Shown: positions 27,995-36,915, counted from the first letter of the stretch. The stretch is 64,000 nt of DNA from a bacterium (GCA_021805395.1 JAJZFJ010000070.1:1-64000), one strand, 5' to 3'. A program made the numbers and translations. The notes: generated from the letters alone by a model not told the origin.

Positions 27995-28136
27995 TACTGG
28001 TTCTTCTCCTCCATGATATGCCCCTGAACTATTGATAGTCCGGATATAGGCTTCCTGCCTAATAGGGCTCTCCTGTATGGGTCTACAGGATTAGTAGATG
28101 ATGTCAGTGAAATTTAACTCCACCATACCAGACATA
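27995..28136 (-). promoter_or_regulatory. Flagellin mRNA 5' leader
   Basis: The region from the sigma-28-like promoter to the fliC start (about 135 nt). It contains a small hairpin at 28072-28089 (CCTGTA/TACAGG) and ends with GGAGGAG before ATG. Long structured leaders are common on highly expressed flagellin messages. Confidence 0.55.
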
Positions 28137-28164
28137 TTCTCGGCGTAAAAACTGGTAATTTTTA
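28137..28164 (-). promoter_or_regulatory. Sigma-28 (FliA) type promoter of fliC
   Basis: Read on the minus strand: TAAA (28164-28161), 16 bases, then GCCGAGAA (28144-28137). The sigma-28 consensus is TAAA-N15-GCCGATAA, so the -10 differs in one base and the spacing is one longer. The fliA gene lies in the same window. Confidence 0.78.
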
Positions 28165-28336
28165 GTGGTATTTATTGGGATTATGTGGAATGGACTATGC
28201 ACGAAACCATAAAACAGGCTACAATAGATTTAACTATGATGAGATGAGGTCATAGGGTATGGAGATGAAACTTTTCTACCCTGTTGAACAGTCTTATTCT
28301 CACATACCTGAACTTATTCATAAGGGATGTTAATTG

Positions 28337-28621
28337 ATGTCTTTTCGAAAATTGATTGTGATTTGTGGTCTAGCAGTAATGACACTGGGCCTTGCAGGAT
28401 GTGATGCATTCCAGGTGCCACATACAACACCTGGACCAGACAGTGAACTCATCACTCAGGATGAAGGCCCTGGTATAGCAGTTAGTTCGGAAGGCAGCGG
28501 CGTAGGAAGAAATAACAGCGGGGGACCTGATATCAAACATAGTGGATCCAGCACTGAAATTCTTGGAACCGGGTATCAAGGTGCAGTAACCAGTCCAGGT
28601 CCAGGACGGGAAGGGCGATGA
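28337..28621 (+). CDS. Small lipoprotein of unknown function
   Basis: 94 aa with a lipoprotein signal (MSFRKLIVICGLAVMTLGLA, then GC at the lipobox LAGC). The mature 70 residues are Gly/Ser/Pro-rich and of low complexity (HTTPGPDSELITQDEGPGIA; EGSGVGRNNSGGPDIKHSGS), without a fold I recognise. An in-frame TTG one codon earlier is also possible. The stop overlaps the start of the next gene by ATGA, so the two are translationally coupled and probably act together at the envelope. Confidence 0.8.
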   Translation: MSFRKLIVICGLAVMTLGLAGCDAFQVPHTTPGPDSELITQDEGPGIAVSSEGSGVGRNNSGGPDIKHSGSSTEILGTGYQGAVTSPGPGREGR

Positions 28622-29253
28622 CAGCCCCAGATCACGATGTGAACACCGAGCCGCGCCGCATAGAGGTAGAGAGTGCGAACATAATTCTCCGTAACGTGCG
28701 ACTGAGATCTGATGTTCTCATTGACGAGATTGAACTGGATGGAAAATCAGTAAATGTTACAGCTCCCGATTCTGATAATTCGAAACCGAAAATATCCACT
28801 GGGGAAATCTGTTTTCGTGCGATGATATCAGAGGTGAATCTTTCCTCTCTGCTGCTCACAAATCTTCCAGATAACATACCTCTAAAAGATGTGTCATTTC
28901 AGCTGCTTACTGGTAAGGTACGTATAAATGGTCAGATTTCAAAAGGTTTTGTGCACTTTCCAGCTTCGGTGGATGCAGTACTTGAAATTGAAAATGGTAT
29001 CAGAATCAAGGTGGATGTTAAAGTGTCAGTACTGGGCTTTTCGCTGGTTTCAGTAATCTCAGAATTCATTGAGGGGAAAATCAACGCTCACATTCCTCTG
29101 GACCTGTCTAAGCTGCCAATTCCTGTACGTTTAGATGAAATCCGCTGCGAACCGGGTCGATTAACAGTTTTGGGAAGGATGCAGATTAAACTGCCTGTGG
29201 TGCAGGCCAGCCTTGAAGCACCGTTTAGCGTTCCAGGTTCAATTGAAGCCTAA
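28618..29253 (+). CDS. LmeA-like (DUF2993) lipid-binding-type protein
   Basis: 211 aa. Pattern of DUF2993/LmeA proteins: RIEVESANIILRNVRLRSDV, LSSLLLTNLPDNIPLKDVSF and ISEFIEGKINAHIPLDLSKL followed by PIPVRLDEIRCEPGRLTVLG. These resemble half of a TULIP-type lipid-binding tube. Mycobacterial LmeA acts in lipoglycan synthesis; the role here is unknown. It has no signal peptide of its own, which is notable because it follows a lipoprotein gene with an ATGA overlap. Its 3' end overlaps aroA on the other strand by 4 bp. Confidence 0.72.
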   Translation: MTAPDHDVNTEPRRIEVESANIILRNVRLRSDVLIDEIELDGKSVNVTAPDSDNSKPKISTGEICFRAMISEVNLSSLLLTNLPDNIPLKDVSFQLLTGKVRINGQISKGFVHFPASVDAVLEIENGIRIKVDVKVSVLGFSLVSVISEFIEGKINAHIPLDLSKLPIPVRLDEIRCEPGRLTVLGRMQIKLPVVQASLEAPFSVPGSIEA

Positions 29254-30545
29254 CTTCTAAGCGATTCCAGCAACTGCCAGTAGTTTGGCACGGTTTTAGC
29301 CACACAGTCTGGATTTAGGATAGTTATCCCTTCCACCTTAAGACCAATCAGCGCAAGGCTCATCGCCATTCTGTGATCTTTATAGGTTTGCAGACTGGCT
29401 GGCTGGATCTGGTCACATGGCCAAATCCTGAATCCGTCGTCATACTCATCAACCTTTACACCCAATCGAGACAGCTCAGTGCATATTGCTGAAATACGGT
29501 CACATTCCTGAAGCCGGGCATGTGCAATCCCTGTCACTGTGGTTGGCTCACTGGCGAAAGGCGCTATGGCTGCCAGCGTGAGGGACGTATCTGAGATCGC
29601 GCTCATATCCCACTTGCCGCCTTTCAGCTGACCCGATTTGGGACCTGTTACCTTTATCCCATTGTCTGTAAACTCCACCACACAGCCCATCTCTTTCAGC
29701 ACTCTCGTAGCAAAGAGCACGTCGCCCTGAAGCGAATCTTCCCGCAACCCTTTCACTACTACACTGCCCCCAGTGAGAGCAGCCGCAGCAAAAAAGTAGG
29801 AAGCAGCTGAAGCATCTGGCTCTATTTGGTAGTTGGACTGTGACGAGTAGTGCTGCCCGGCGCGTACATGAAAGGCAGATCTCGACTGCTCAACCGTAAC
29901 CCCCCACTGTCGCATCATCTCTGTTGTAATCGCTACGTATAGAGGACGAAATGGTCCAATAACCTCCACTGTTACATCATTCTCAGCGTATGGTGCAATC
30001 ATGAGCAGTGCAGTTAAAAACTGGCTGCTAGCCTCAGCATTAATTCGGCATACACCGCCAACTACCTTACCACCCCCTCTCACTCTTAGTGGAGGGCAAC
30101 CATTCCCCAGCACTGACTCGGCATCAACACCAAGCTGGTTCAAGCCAGAGAGGAGATCTGCCTGCGGACGCATTCTCATTCGCTCGGTGCCATCCAGTTT
30201 GAATTCACCTCGACCTAATCCACACAGTGCCGATAAGAACCTGATAGAAGTGCCAGAGTTCGCAAGATTGAGCTGAGCTGAATGCTCAGGGATATGTCCG
30301 CCCAGCCCACCAATTATGATGGTACTCCCATCGTCCGAACTCTCTATCTGAATGCCTAGAGCCTGCAACGCAGTCTGCATTACCTCAGTGTCTTCAGATT
30401 TCAGTGCACCATACAGGGTTGTCTGGCCATCAGCGAGAGCAGCCATAATGAGAGCTCTGTTTGTGATGGATTTTGACCCAGATAATGTCACAGTTAAATC
30501 AGGGGGATTTTCAAGAGGCTTTATCGTTATGGATTCCGGATACAT
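29250..30545 (-). CDS. aroA: 3-phosphoshikimate 1-carboxyvinyltransferase (EPSP synthase)
   Basis: 431 aa, sixth step of the shikimate pathway: transfers enolpyruvate from PEP to shikimate-3-phosphate. Seen: LSGSKSITNRALIMAALADG at the N-terminus (Lys and Ser for substrate), LANSGTSIRFLSALCGLGRG, EASSQFLTALLM, the catalytic Asp in DMSAISDTSLTLAAI, and YKDHRMAMSLALIGLKVEG. ATG 30545 has GGGG about nine bases upstream; a GTG at 30560, sharing a base with the pepP stop, is a longer alternative. It is the last gene of a minus-strand run with the aminopeptidase and PhyH genes. Confidence 0.96.
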   Translation of the reverse strand: MYPESITIKPLENPPDLTVTLSGSKSITNRALIMAALADGQTTLYGALKSEDTEVMQTALQALGIQIESSDDGSTIIIGGLGGHIPEHSAQLNLANSGTSIRFLSALCGLGRGEFKLDGTERMRMRPQADLLSGLNQLGVDAESVLGNGCPPLRVRGGGKVVGGVCRINAEASSQFLTALLMIAPYAENDVTVEVIGPFRPLYVAITTEMMRQWGVTVEQSRSAFHVRAGQHYSSQSNYQIEPDASAASYFFAAAALTGGSVVVKGLREDSLQGDVLFATRVLKEMGCVVEFTDNGIKVTGPKSGQLKGGKWDMSAISDTSLTLAAIAPFASEPTTVTGIAHARLQECDRISAICTELSRLGVKVDEYDDGFRIWPCDQIQPASLQTYKDHRMAMSLALIGLKVEGITILNPDCVAKTVPNYWQLLESLRS

Positions 30546-30559
30546 GGTTGCATACCCCA

Positions 30560-31864
30560 CTAGACTGGTTCTCCCAACGACTGCAGTCCCTGTTCAGTTA
30601 CCACGTAGTCGTTTTCGAGGCGCACGCCTATTGCTTCACCTGGCAGATACAGCCCCGGCTCTATGGTAACTACTGCACCTGGTTTCAAAGGAGCCTTCCA
30701 ATCTACTGACTTATGGATATCGTGCACGTCCAGTCCTAAATGATGACAGATTCCATGTGGCAAAAATGCGTCCATATTTTGCTCATTCCCATCTGCACCT
30801 TTTGCTCTTAGCGGCGATGCGTTGTAGAATTTTTTGCACGTTTCAGCAACAGACAGAATTGTATCCACTCCAAGCTGGAAACTGTCTACCACATGATGAT
30901 GTGCAGCCCTCACCAGATCGTAAATCTGCTGGTGTCTTTCAGACCATGAGCCGCCGACAGGATAGGTACGAGTAATATCTCCACAGTAGTGTCCAACGTA
31001 TGCGCCAATGTCCACTACCACGCTGTCTCCACCCTGCATTATCTGGGAGTTGCTCTCGTAATGCAGCACGGTAGATCGAATTCCTGAGCCAACAATCGGG
31101 GCGAACGATGGCGATGCATTGAGTGAGTGGAATGCATGCTGTATCGCAGCTTCAACCTCATACTCTCCCCTGCCCGCTCCTGATTTGATTACAGCCTCGG
31201 CAGCCCTCTGTGCATGCATGGTTACCCGCACAGCCTGCCTCATTCTATCGATCTCCGCTTGCGATTTAATCGATCTCAAAACTGCCAGTGCTGGGGCAAT
31301 ATCTGTACACGTTACCACTGGAGCGATGCTTTGAACTCTTTGCATCAGCTCATATTCCTCAGAGATAGCGCAATGTTCTCCATAAGGAGCCATCAGTCCC
31401 ACAATGGCACACTGCTTCAGCCAGCCTGTCAGCACAGACCACAGACTCGATACCGGCATTGTCTTTTCAATGCCGGTAATGCCTTCGGTCACTTCTCCTG
31501 GTCCTAACTTTTCACCAGTCCATGCCTCTTCTGCAGGATTACGGTCAGGAAGGAACAGAATCTCACTTGTGGAGGATTTAAGTTCGCGTGCACCTGTATT
31601 TGCTGCAATTCCATCTGGCAAAAGTACCAGAGTGCACCCTGGTGTATCCAATCCGGTGAAGTAGAAGAATGAGCTGTTCTGACGGAAAGGGAGCGGAAAA
31701 CTGGCTCCCCTTTCTTCATTGCCGCGCACAATAATGATCATGTTAGGATGCAGTGCGTGGAGTGCCTGCCTCCTCTTGAGGAACTCCTCTTTGGTGAATC
31801 CATCCAGAGGCAGTCCTGCGGGGTGCACATTCCCGAGATCATGATTTGTGTTGGAAAAAACCAT
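30560..31864 (-). CDS. pepP: Xaa-Pro aminopeptidase (M24B)
   Basis: 434 aa. An N-terminal creatinase-like domain (IVRGNEERGASFPLPFRQNS) is followed by the pita-bread metallopeptidase fold. Two-metal ligands: Asp in VVDIGAYVGHYCGDITRTYP, His in LPHGICHHLGLDVHD, Glu in VTIEPGLYLPGE and in RLENDYVVTE. Removes N-terminal residues before proline, usually with Mn(II), in the cytoplasm. The start ATG overlaps the stop of the upstream gene by one base (TAATG), and the stop adjoins the aroA start region, so expression is linked. Confidence 0.93.
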   Translation of the reverse strand: MVFSNTNHDLGNVHPAGLPLDGFTKEEFLKRRQALHALHPNMIIIVRGNEERGASFPLPFRQNSSFFYFTGLDTPGCTLVLLPDGIAANTGARELKSSTSEILFLPDRNPAEEAWTGEKLGPGEVTEGITGIEKTMPVSSLWSVLTGWLKQCAIVGLMAPYGEHCAISEEYELMQRVQSIAPVVTCTDIAPALAVLRSIKSQAEIDRMRQAVRVTMHAQRAAEAVIKSGAGRGEYEVEAAIQHAFHSLNASPSFAPIVGSGIRSTVLHYESNSQIMQGGDSVVVDIGAYVGHYCGDITRTYPVGGSWSERHQQIYDLVRAAHHHVVDSFQLGVDTILSVAETCKKFYNASPLRAKGADGNEQNMDAFLPHGICHHLGLDVHDIHKSVDWKAPLKPGAVVTIEPGLYLPGEAIGVRLENDYVVTEQGLQSLGEPV

Positions 31865-32631
31865 TACTTTGGCATCTCCACACCAGCTGTTGGGTTTATT
31901 CCACGCAGCATCATTCCCTGTCCTCTGGAGATATGAGTGTCCACAGTAGGTGGATCCTCAGGATCGCGCATCTGTATAAGGAGCGTAGTACGAGCTTCAT
32001 TACTTACGTTTATCCCTGAACCATGGACCGTTAGATAACTAAAGAACAGGGCATCTCCTGCTTCGGCTTCGCATGGGATAGCACTCTCAACAGGATACTC
32101 ACTAAATGGCAGATGCCAGCCACCCTGATCCATATGCTGAAGAGGTCCACTTTTATGGCTTCCAGGAACCACACGTACACAGCCTTTTTCTATGGGTGCA
32201 TCATCAAAATGCAGAATCGCTGCGATCATGGAATGCTTCTCGTGCGGAAAATAGGGATGATCCTGATGCATTGGAAACGGACTTCCCTTTTCTGGTGGTT
32301 TAATAAACATCTTGTTGTGATGCAGCTGCACATTCTGGGAGCCTATGATATCTGCCGCTATGGATGTTAAAGCATCATCCACCAACAACGAAGAGAACAA
32401 CGAGTCGTAGTACTGCACATCATGACAGTGAAGCAGGCTGGTCTTCTGTGCACCTGCCACGCCTTCTCTGGCACTGCCCCATGTTGCGTCAACACTTTCC
32501 CTTTTGCTTAGCCTCTCTATAAGAGCATGTCCATGAGCTCTATACTGTTGGGCTCTTTCAGATGAAAACAGCCCTTTTATAAGGATATAACCGTTATCTT
32601 TGTAAAACTGTAGTTGATCCGCTGTTAGCAT
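31864..32631 (-). CDS. Phytanoyl-CoA dioxygenase family protein (PhyH)
   Basis: 255 aa. Fe(II)/2-oxoglutarate oxygenase of the PhyH family: N-terminal ADQLQFYKDNGYILIKGLFS, the HxD pair in FPMHQDHPYFPH, the distal His in FFSYLTVHGSGINVS and the following Arg in NEARTTLLIQM for 2-oxoglutarate. The substrate is unknown; this family oxidises many small molecules in bacteria. The ATG at 32631 is chosen because GGGAG lies six bases before it. First gene of the PhyH-pepP-aroA run. Confidence 0.88.
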   Translation of the reverse strand: MLTADQLQFYKDNGYILIKGLFSSERAQQYRAHGHALIERLSKRESVDATWGSAREGVAGAQKTSLLHCHDVQYYDSLFSSLLVDDALTSIAADIIGSQNVQLHHNKMFIKPPEKGSPFPMHQDHPYFPHEKHSMIAAILHFDDAPIEKGCVRVVPGSHKSGPLQHMDQGGWHLPFSEYPVESAIPCEAEAGDALFFSYLTVHGSGINVSNEARTTLLIQMRDPEDPPTVDTHISRGQGMMLRGINPTAGVEMPK

Positions 32632-33062
32632 AATCGTCTCCCTCATGCTATGAGTTTCAATTCAAACTCTATTTCTTCACCCTCAGACACAGTTCCTTCA
32701 TAGCATCAACATTCCATTATGAATATTCAGAACCCCAGCACAAGAATTTCTACGATCTCCCATCAAGGCATCTATACTATGCCGGATACAGGTGAGTCTG
32801 CACGTATTTCTGTAAACATCTGCTTGTCGAAATACTATTTATTGAGACAGTTTCGGTGGGACTTTGTTATAAGTATGTCATAAGAGAGTTGGATGCGGGA
32901 ATAGCGAGATTGCAGTATGGATATTTAAATGATTGCCTGGTTGCCGGGTGGTGATGACCCTGTTTACCCCCGCTCGATGATGGATACACACACGAGAAAA
33001 GAAATAATTTTATTTTTAGATAATGAACAGCCACATTATTAACAGTTTACATCACCAATCGT
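32632..33062. other. Intergenic, no gene seen
   Basis: About 430 bp between the PhyH gene start and the 3' end of the next minus-strand gene. It should hold the PhyH-pepP-aroA promoter. I found no convincing -35/-10 pair, no strong terminator and no RNA. Confidence 0.45.
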
Positions 33063-35009
33063 TTAATGAGAAGCTGTGCTATTCGAAAAAGCAGTACTAC
33101 GAGAAATTGTGAGTGTTGGAAAGTAGCCGGGCAAACATCCATTTGCAGTTACATCCATGCCTGGGTTTGGCAATTGCCCGAAATAAAAGAATTGAGCATT
33201 GAGAAGCTTTACTTCCAAATGAACCTGTCTTGCCAGTCCAGGGTTCTGGCTTAAAAAGTATATCTGAGGCTGGGTATAGATTGCATTTTCTGCCTGCACA
33301 GTGTTTAGTGAAAATGTTGATAGATTCCGGTGAATAAGCAGGGTCTGCAGGTTTGGAGTTAAAGAAGAAAAAAACTTGATAAAATGGTTATCAAGCCGCA
33401 GAAGAATAGAAGTCTGTTCAAACGGTCGAAGGACATATGCAGGATGCATCGGGTCGAATATCGCCTTCTTATCTTCCCGCACAAAATATCTCAGGCCATA
33501 CCTCTGCTGAAAAGGCGACAGCCACACATTAGCCTGCTGAAGTATTTGTAACTGGGTTCGCATAGCACTTCGTAGTTTACTCATATCACTAACCATCGAT
33601 TGATAACTTTCCTGGTCTCGTGGCAGCATCTCTATCCATTTTGTGAGAATAGAGTCTGGAACTTCCAACCTGTCTAGCTGATACCATCTGTTAGCTCTCA
33701 ACAATGTGATCCCGCTGCTGTCTTTTTTCCAGCTACAATCGTTCGATGCTTCAATTCTGTCCAGTTCTTCAGTTATGGGAACAGCTAACTTCCGATGCTG
33801 CTCCTCAAGGGTCATAGGCTTTTCTTTGCAGCTGTAATAGTCAGAGAGATACTCCATTCCTGTGTACTTCTCTATCCAGTTCAAAAGATCAGAGCGCCTG
33901 ATTGGGTCACTATTTGCAGCCATTAAACCTCTCTGGAGGGAGATTGGCGTGCCTGCTTCCCATTTAGCTATACTCAATGGTTTATCCGTGTTATGGACCT
34001 TTTCTGGCGGGTTGGACTTCCAAACTGTGCTTTCCTGATATTGAGCAAGACTACTGTACAGATAACTGGTTTGTTTAGGATGATCTATCATAAACTTAAG
34101 GAGAGGTTTCTGGTTCATCCATGTTGCCATAAAGGCTAAAGAATTAATTTTTCCTTCTGAAAACGAGTCATCTGGTGATTGAAATCTGCTGATAATCTTC
34201 CCGGATGGATCTACAATATTACAGAAGAGATAGTTTGAAATCTGAAAACTTACAGGTGGGTTCATGGACTGAAGTGTAGCGAGGGAATAGCTGGTGCTGC
34301 CAGTTCCCTGTGACTGTTCGATTATCTTAATTAGCAGCTTCTGGGAATAGTCTGATAGTGAGTTGAAAGGAACTAACATGTCCGGGGCATCCCCAATAAT
34401 TACCTGCGACTGAGTAGTCTTGAGGGGTTCCTGACTATCCATTATCTGCTTCTGTAAATCTGGAGATAGGCTGTTAAAAAACGCCCGTTCAGGTTCATTT
34501 TGTCTATTTTGCAATGCAGCCTGCTCAACAGATATTTCTACATTCGGTCTAACAGGCTTATATGGTGACATCAAAAGATGCTTTAAAAGCAGCTGCCGCT
34601 CCTTTACCGTTCTATGAACCGCTTCATCGTATAGAGACCACCATTGTTGTTCTTTATGGATTGCAGCATCAGTCATACTGAAATAGTATGTCCCGGGCTT
34701 TATGCCTGCTGCCCATTCACCGGGGATGAGTTCAGCAACAGCATCCATAATCTGGTAGAGAGGACGATTTACCAGATGCATCTGGAGTTTTTGATGCTTC
34801 ACTTCTCCCTCACAGAAAAGCTGGACATTTGTATTACTTAGCTTGCTTAAAAAGGATCTCAGAGAAATGGGGTCTGCATTAATGGAAACTTCTCTCTGAA
34901 GCGCACTAAACTTGGATAGATTCAACTCCGGATTCGCTGAAGCCAGTAAGATGGTTTGACTGCATAGCATAGCTATACTTAATAGCGTAAACCAGAATGC
35001 TTTGTTCAT
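33063..35009 (-). CDS. Large secreted protein of unknown function with STN-like N-terminus
   Basis: 648 aa. Signal peptide MNKAFWFTLLSIAMLCSQTI then LLASANPE. Residues about 30-110 (FSALQREVSINADPISLRSF, LNTNVQLFCEGEV-like, NRPLYQIMDAVAELIPGEWA) resemble the STN domain found at the start of secretins and TonB-linked proteins. The rest is polar and helical with many Gln, Ser and Leu and no enzyme motif. It ends without a membrane anchor. ATG 35009 has GGGAG ten bases before it; an in-frame start at 35027 is less well placed. It lies 60 bp downstream of a small secreted protein gene, and both probably form an operon with the tandem-repeat leader. Confidence 0.72.
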   Translation of the reverse strand: MNKAFWFTLLSIAMLCSQTILLASANPELNLSKFSALQREVSINADPISLRSFLSKLSNTNVQLFCEGEVKHQKLQMHLVNRPLYQIMDAVAELIPGEWAAGIKPGTYYFSMTDAAIHKEQQWWSLYDEAVHRTVKERQLLLKHLLMSPYKPVRPNVEISVEQAALQNRQNEPERAFFNSLSPDLQKQIMDSQEPLKTTQSQVIIGDAPDMLVPFNSLSDYSQKLLIKIIEQSQGTGSTSYSLATLQSMNPPVSFQISNYLFCNIVDPSGKIISRFQSPDDSFSEGKINSLAFMATWMNQKPLLKFMIDHPKQTSYLYSSLAQYQESTVWKSNPPEKVHNTDKPLSIAKWEAGTPISLQRGLMAANSDPIRRSDLLNWIEKYTGMEYLSDYYSCKEKPMTLEEQHRKLAVPITEELDRIEASNDCSWKKDSSGITLLRANRWYQLDRLEVPDSILTKWIEMLPRDQESYQSMVSDMSKLRSAMRTQLQILQQANVWLSPFQQRYGLRYFVREDKKAIFDPMHPAYVLRPFEQTSILLRLDNHFIKFFSSLTPNLQTLLIHRNLSTFSLNTVQAENAIYTQPQIYFLSQNPGLARQVHLEVKLLNAQFFYFGQLPNPGMDVTANGCLPGYFPTLTISRSTAFSNSTASH

Positions 35010-35069
35010 GTTAGCGATGCTCCCCATTTCTCAAAGAATTACGAACTGATCAAACTTGACTGTGAGTAA

Positions 35070-35435
35070 TCAATCTAATACTACGCTTGCACTTCCAGCC
35101 AACTGACCATTTTGATATTGTGGATTGGTGAAATGAGCAACCAGCGTGCCTGAATATTGACCGGGAAGATCACCCTGAACTCCAAATCCTGCATCAAGAT
35201 TATTTTGAAACTGGAAATCTATTAACGTTATGTTATAACCAGGAGCGTTTATATAAATATCCCACCCGGTAGCTTCTGATTGTGGTGAGCTAAGAGTAAG
35301 AATACCCCAGAAAGTAACCTCATTATAAGGCAACGCTGTGTAATATGGAGCATACGAACCAACTTGGAGAGTTTCAGCTTTGCTGATAGTGGGACACAAA
35401 ACAATGAGGAAAAGCGAAAAAAGGATACGTTTCAT
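35070..35435 (-). CDS. Small secreted beta-rich protein of unknown function
   Basis: 121 aa with a signal peptide (MKRILFSLFLIVLCPTISKA). The mature part is rich in Tyr, Asn, Gln and Gly (GSYAPYYTALPYNEVTFWGI; YSGTLVAHFTNPQYQNGQLA), likely all-beta and acid-poor. No family recognised; the absence of Cys fits an exported extracellular protein. GGGAG eight bases before ATG is the SD and is itself the first copy of a tandem 18-bp repeat that runs upstream. Precedes the large secreted protein by about 60 bp. Confidence 0.75.
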   Translation of the reverse strand: MKRILFSLFLIVLCPTISKAETLQVGSYAPYYTALPYNEVTFWGILTLSSPQSEATGWDIYINAPGYNITLIDFQFQNNLDAGFGVQGDLPGQYSGTLVAHFTNPQYQNGQLAGSASVVLD

Positions 35436-35442
35436 ATTCAGA

Positions 35443-35507
35443 TCTCCCAGGATGTTTTATTCTCCCAGGATGTTTTATTCTCCCAGGATGTTTTATTCTC
35501 CCAGGAT
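35443..35507 (-). repeat. Tandem 18-bp repeat (3.6 copies) containing the Shine-Dalgarno sequence
   Basis: Unit on the plus strand TCTCCCAGGATGTTTTAT, three identical copies at 35443-35460, 35461-35478 and 35479-35496, plus 11 bases to 35507. On the minus strand each copy contains CCTGGGAGA. The copy nearest the gene supplies the ribosome site of the 35070-35435 gene. Confidence 0.95.
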
Positions 35508-35981
35508 ATGCCTATTTTACCTTTATTCGCATCTATATGTCAAGTATATGTTTATATCTTCAACGTATTTGCTAATAATAAACACCTCAATCGATATAAT
35601 AGCTATTCTGAGATGCTAGAATTAAGTTCGTATGAGTTTTTAGATAGTTCTAGGTGGTGTATAATTAACTAATATGTAATAATATATAATTGGATAGTAT
35701 GCGACAGTACTGTGTTCCCTGACAACTAAGTACTCTCTATGCCACTCAGCTCACACTCTATAGAATAGAACGAATAATTTGAATTTATTTGGCCTTGGAT
35801 AACAAACAAGCATCGTAATATTTTACAATGTACACCGGCAAATACTGTGCAACTTTGTCGTTCTCTGCTTCTCTCATAAAAAGACTCCGGGATCTATAAA
35901 ATGATGTCTGTAATCAGTCTTGAATAACATTTACCCCGCATCGAAAACGATCTACAACATCTTATTCACACCGTTTATAAC
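35508..35981. other. AT-rich intergenic, no gene seen
   Basis: Very AT-rich, with stretches such as TAATATGTAATAATATATAA near 35665. No ORF with a ribosome site. It should contain the promoter for the repeat-led operon. Confidence 0.5.
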
Positions 35982-36016
35982 AAAAAAGATGCTCTAACCA
36001 CCTGGCTAGAGCATCT
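35982..36016 (-). terminator. Terminator of the fatty acid hydroxylase gene
   Basis: Stem AGATGCTCTA/TAGAGCATCT (35987-35996 with 36007-36016) with a 10-base loop. On the minus strand TTTTTT follows. It sits just past the stop of the 36040 gene. Confidence 0.9.
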
Positions 36017-36039
36017 TGAAAGGCACAACCTACCCTATG

Positions 36040-36798
36040 TTATTCTCTGTCTTTAGAGGCTGAAACCAGCTCTTTCTGTAGTCTGGCATCCTTACGAAAT
36101 CTTCGTTTGGAGTTGTTCTTAACACGATAGGTTGAGAACTCCTCTATAAGACCCTGGGTTTTTTGCATCTGTCGCAGTTTGCGGGCGTTTCTTCTCTGCT
36201 CCTGCCTTGAAGTTGGGCTGGCTAGAGTTGGAGTTGTGAGCTTGCCTGCTGCCAAAGCAGCCTCTCGTGCCGCTTTCTGTTTCGCCAGGCTTTCTTCGGT
36301 GATGAGTGTACCGAATACCAGATCGGCAAGCGGGAAAAGCACGCAAAAGTTTTTCTGGAAATATCTGTGATGCAGTTCGTGATGTTTTGCTAAATATTTG
36401 AACCATCGAAATTTTTCGATTCGATGACCGCGTGGAACATGCATGTGCCAGTGGCAATACTCATACACCACGAAATAGCCCGAGATAGCTATTAACCCAC
36501 CCCAAAATGTATGGGGAATTAAATAGTTAATCAGGAACAGAATGGGAAGGTGAACTAGAACGATTGCAGGTAAGGCATAAGGTTTAAGAAGGATGTGCTG
36601 AGGATGCCCTGTCTCTTCGAACACATAGCTCTCACCAACTTTGTAGATCTGATGATGTACAAGAGTATGACCCCTGAAAGCTTCTCTTGGAACTCTCGGC
36701 TTATGCATCCATTCTTTATGCCAATACCATTCAAAAAGGCTTCCGTACAGTACCCAGGCCATCCCGGATAGTACTTGTGGGACAATTTCCATATTCAA
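36040..36798 (-). CDS. Fatty acid hydroxylase superfamily membrane protein
   Basis: 252 aa. Histidine clusters of the di-iron hydroxylase/desaturase family: WHKEWMH, RGHTLVHHQIY, CHWHMHVPRGHR and AKHHELHHRYF. Between them run at least three membrane segments (LPAIVLVHLPILFLINYLI; FWGGLIAISGYFVVYEY). Such enzymes hydroxylate fatty acyl, sterol or carotenoid chains at the cytoplasmic membrane. The last 70 residues are a Lys/Arg/Gln-rich soluble tail (RRNARKLRQMQKTQGLIEEF) not part of the core. The start is TTG at 36798 with AGGAG nine bases before; the first ATG is two codons later. Substrate unknown. Confidence 0.85.
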   Translation of the reverse strand: MNMEIVPQVLSGMAWVLYGSLFEWYWHKEWMHKPRVPREAFRGHTLVHHQIYKVGESYVFEETGHPQHILLKPYALPAIVLVHLPILFLINYLIPHTFWGGLIAISGYFVVYEYCHWHMHVPRGHRIEKFRWFKYLAKHHELHHRYFQKNFCVLFPLADLVFGTLITEESLAKQKAAREAALAAGKLTTPTLASPTSRQEQRRNARKLRQMQKTQGLIEEFSTYRVKNNSKRRFRKDARLQKELVSASKDRE

Positions 36799-36915
36799 AT
36801 TAAGTCTCTCCTAAAACCATGTCATACGCTTTATGACCAGAGATATCTGTGAGCATAAGTCATGATAATAGTCATCTGATGACTTTCGACTCACAACATA
36901 TATATTCATTGTACC

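Noticed and set aside
35443-35507. CRISPR-like direct repeats
   Set aside because: Copies are head-to-tail without spacers, only 18 bp each, and lie in a gene leader; there are no cas genes.
35364-35672. ORF with SQDVLF repeats on the plus strand
   Set aside because: The repeat is explained by the 18-bp tandem unit in the leader of the opposite-strand gene; no SD or family match.
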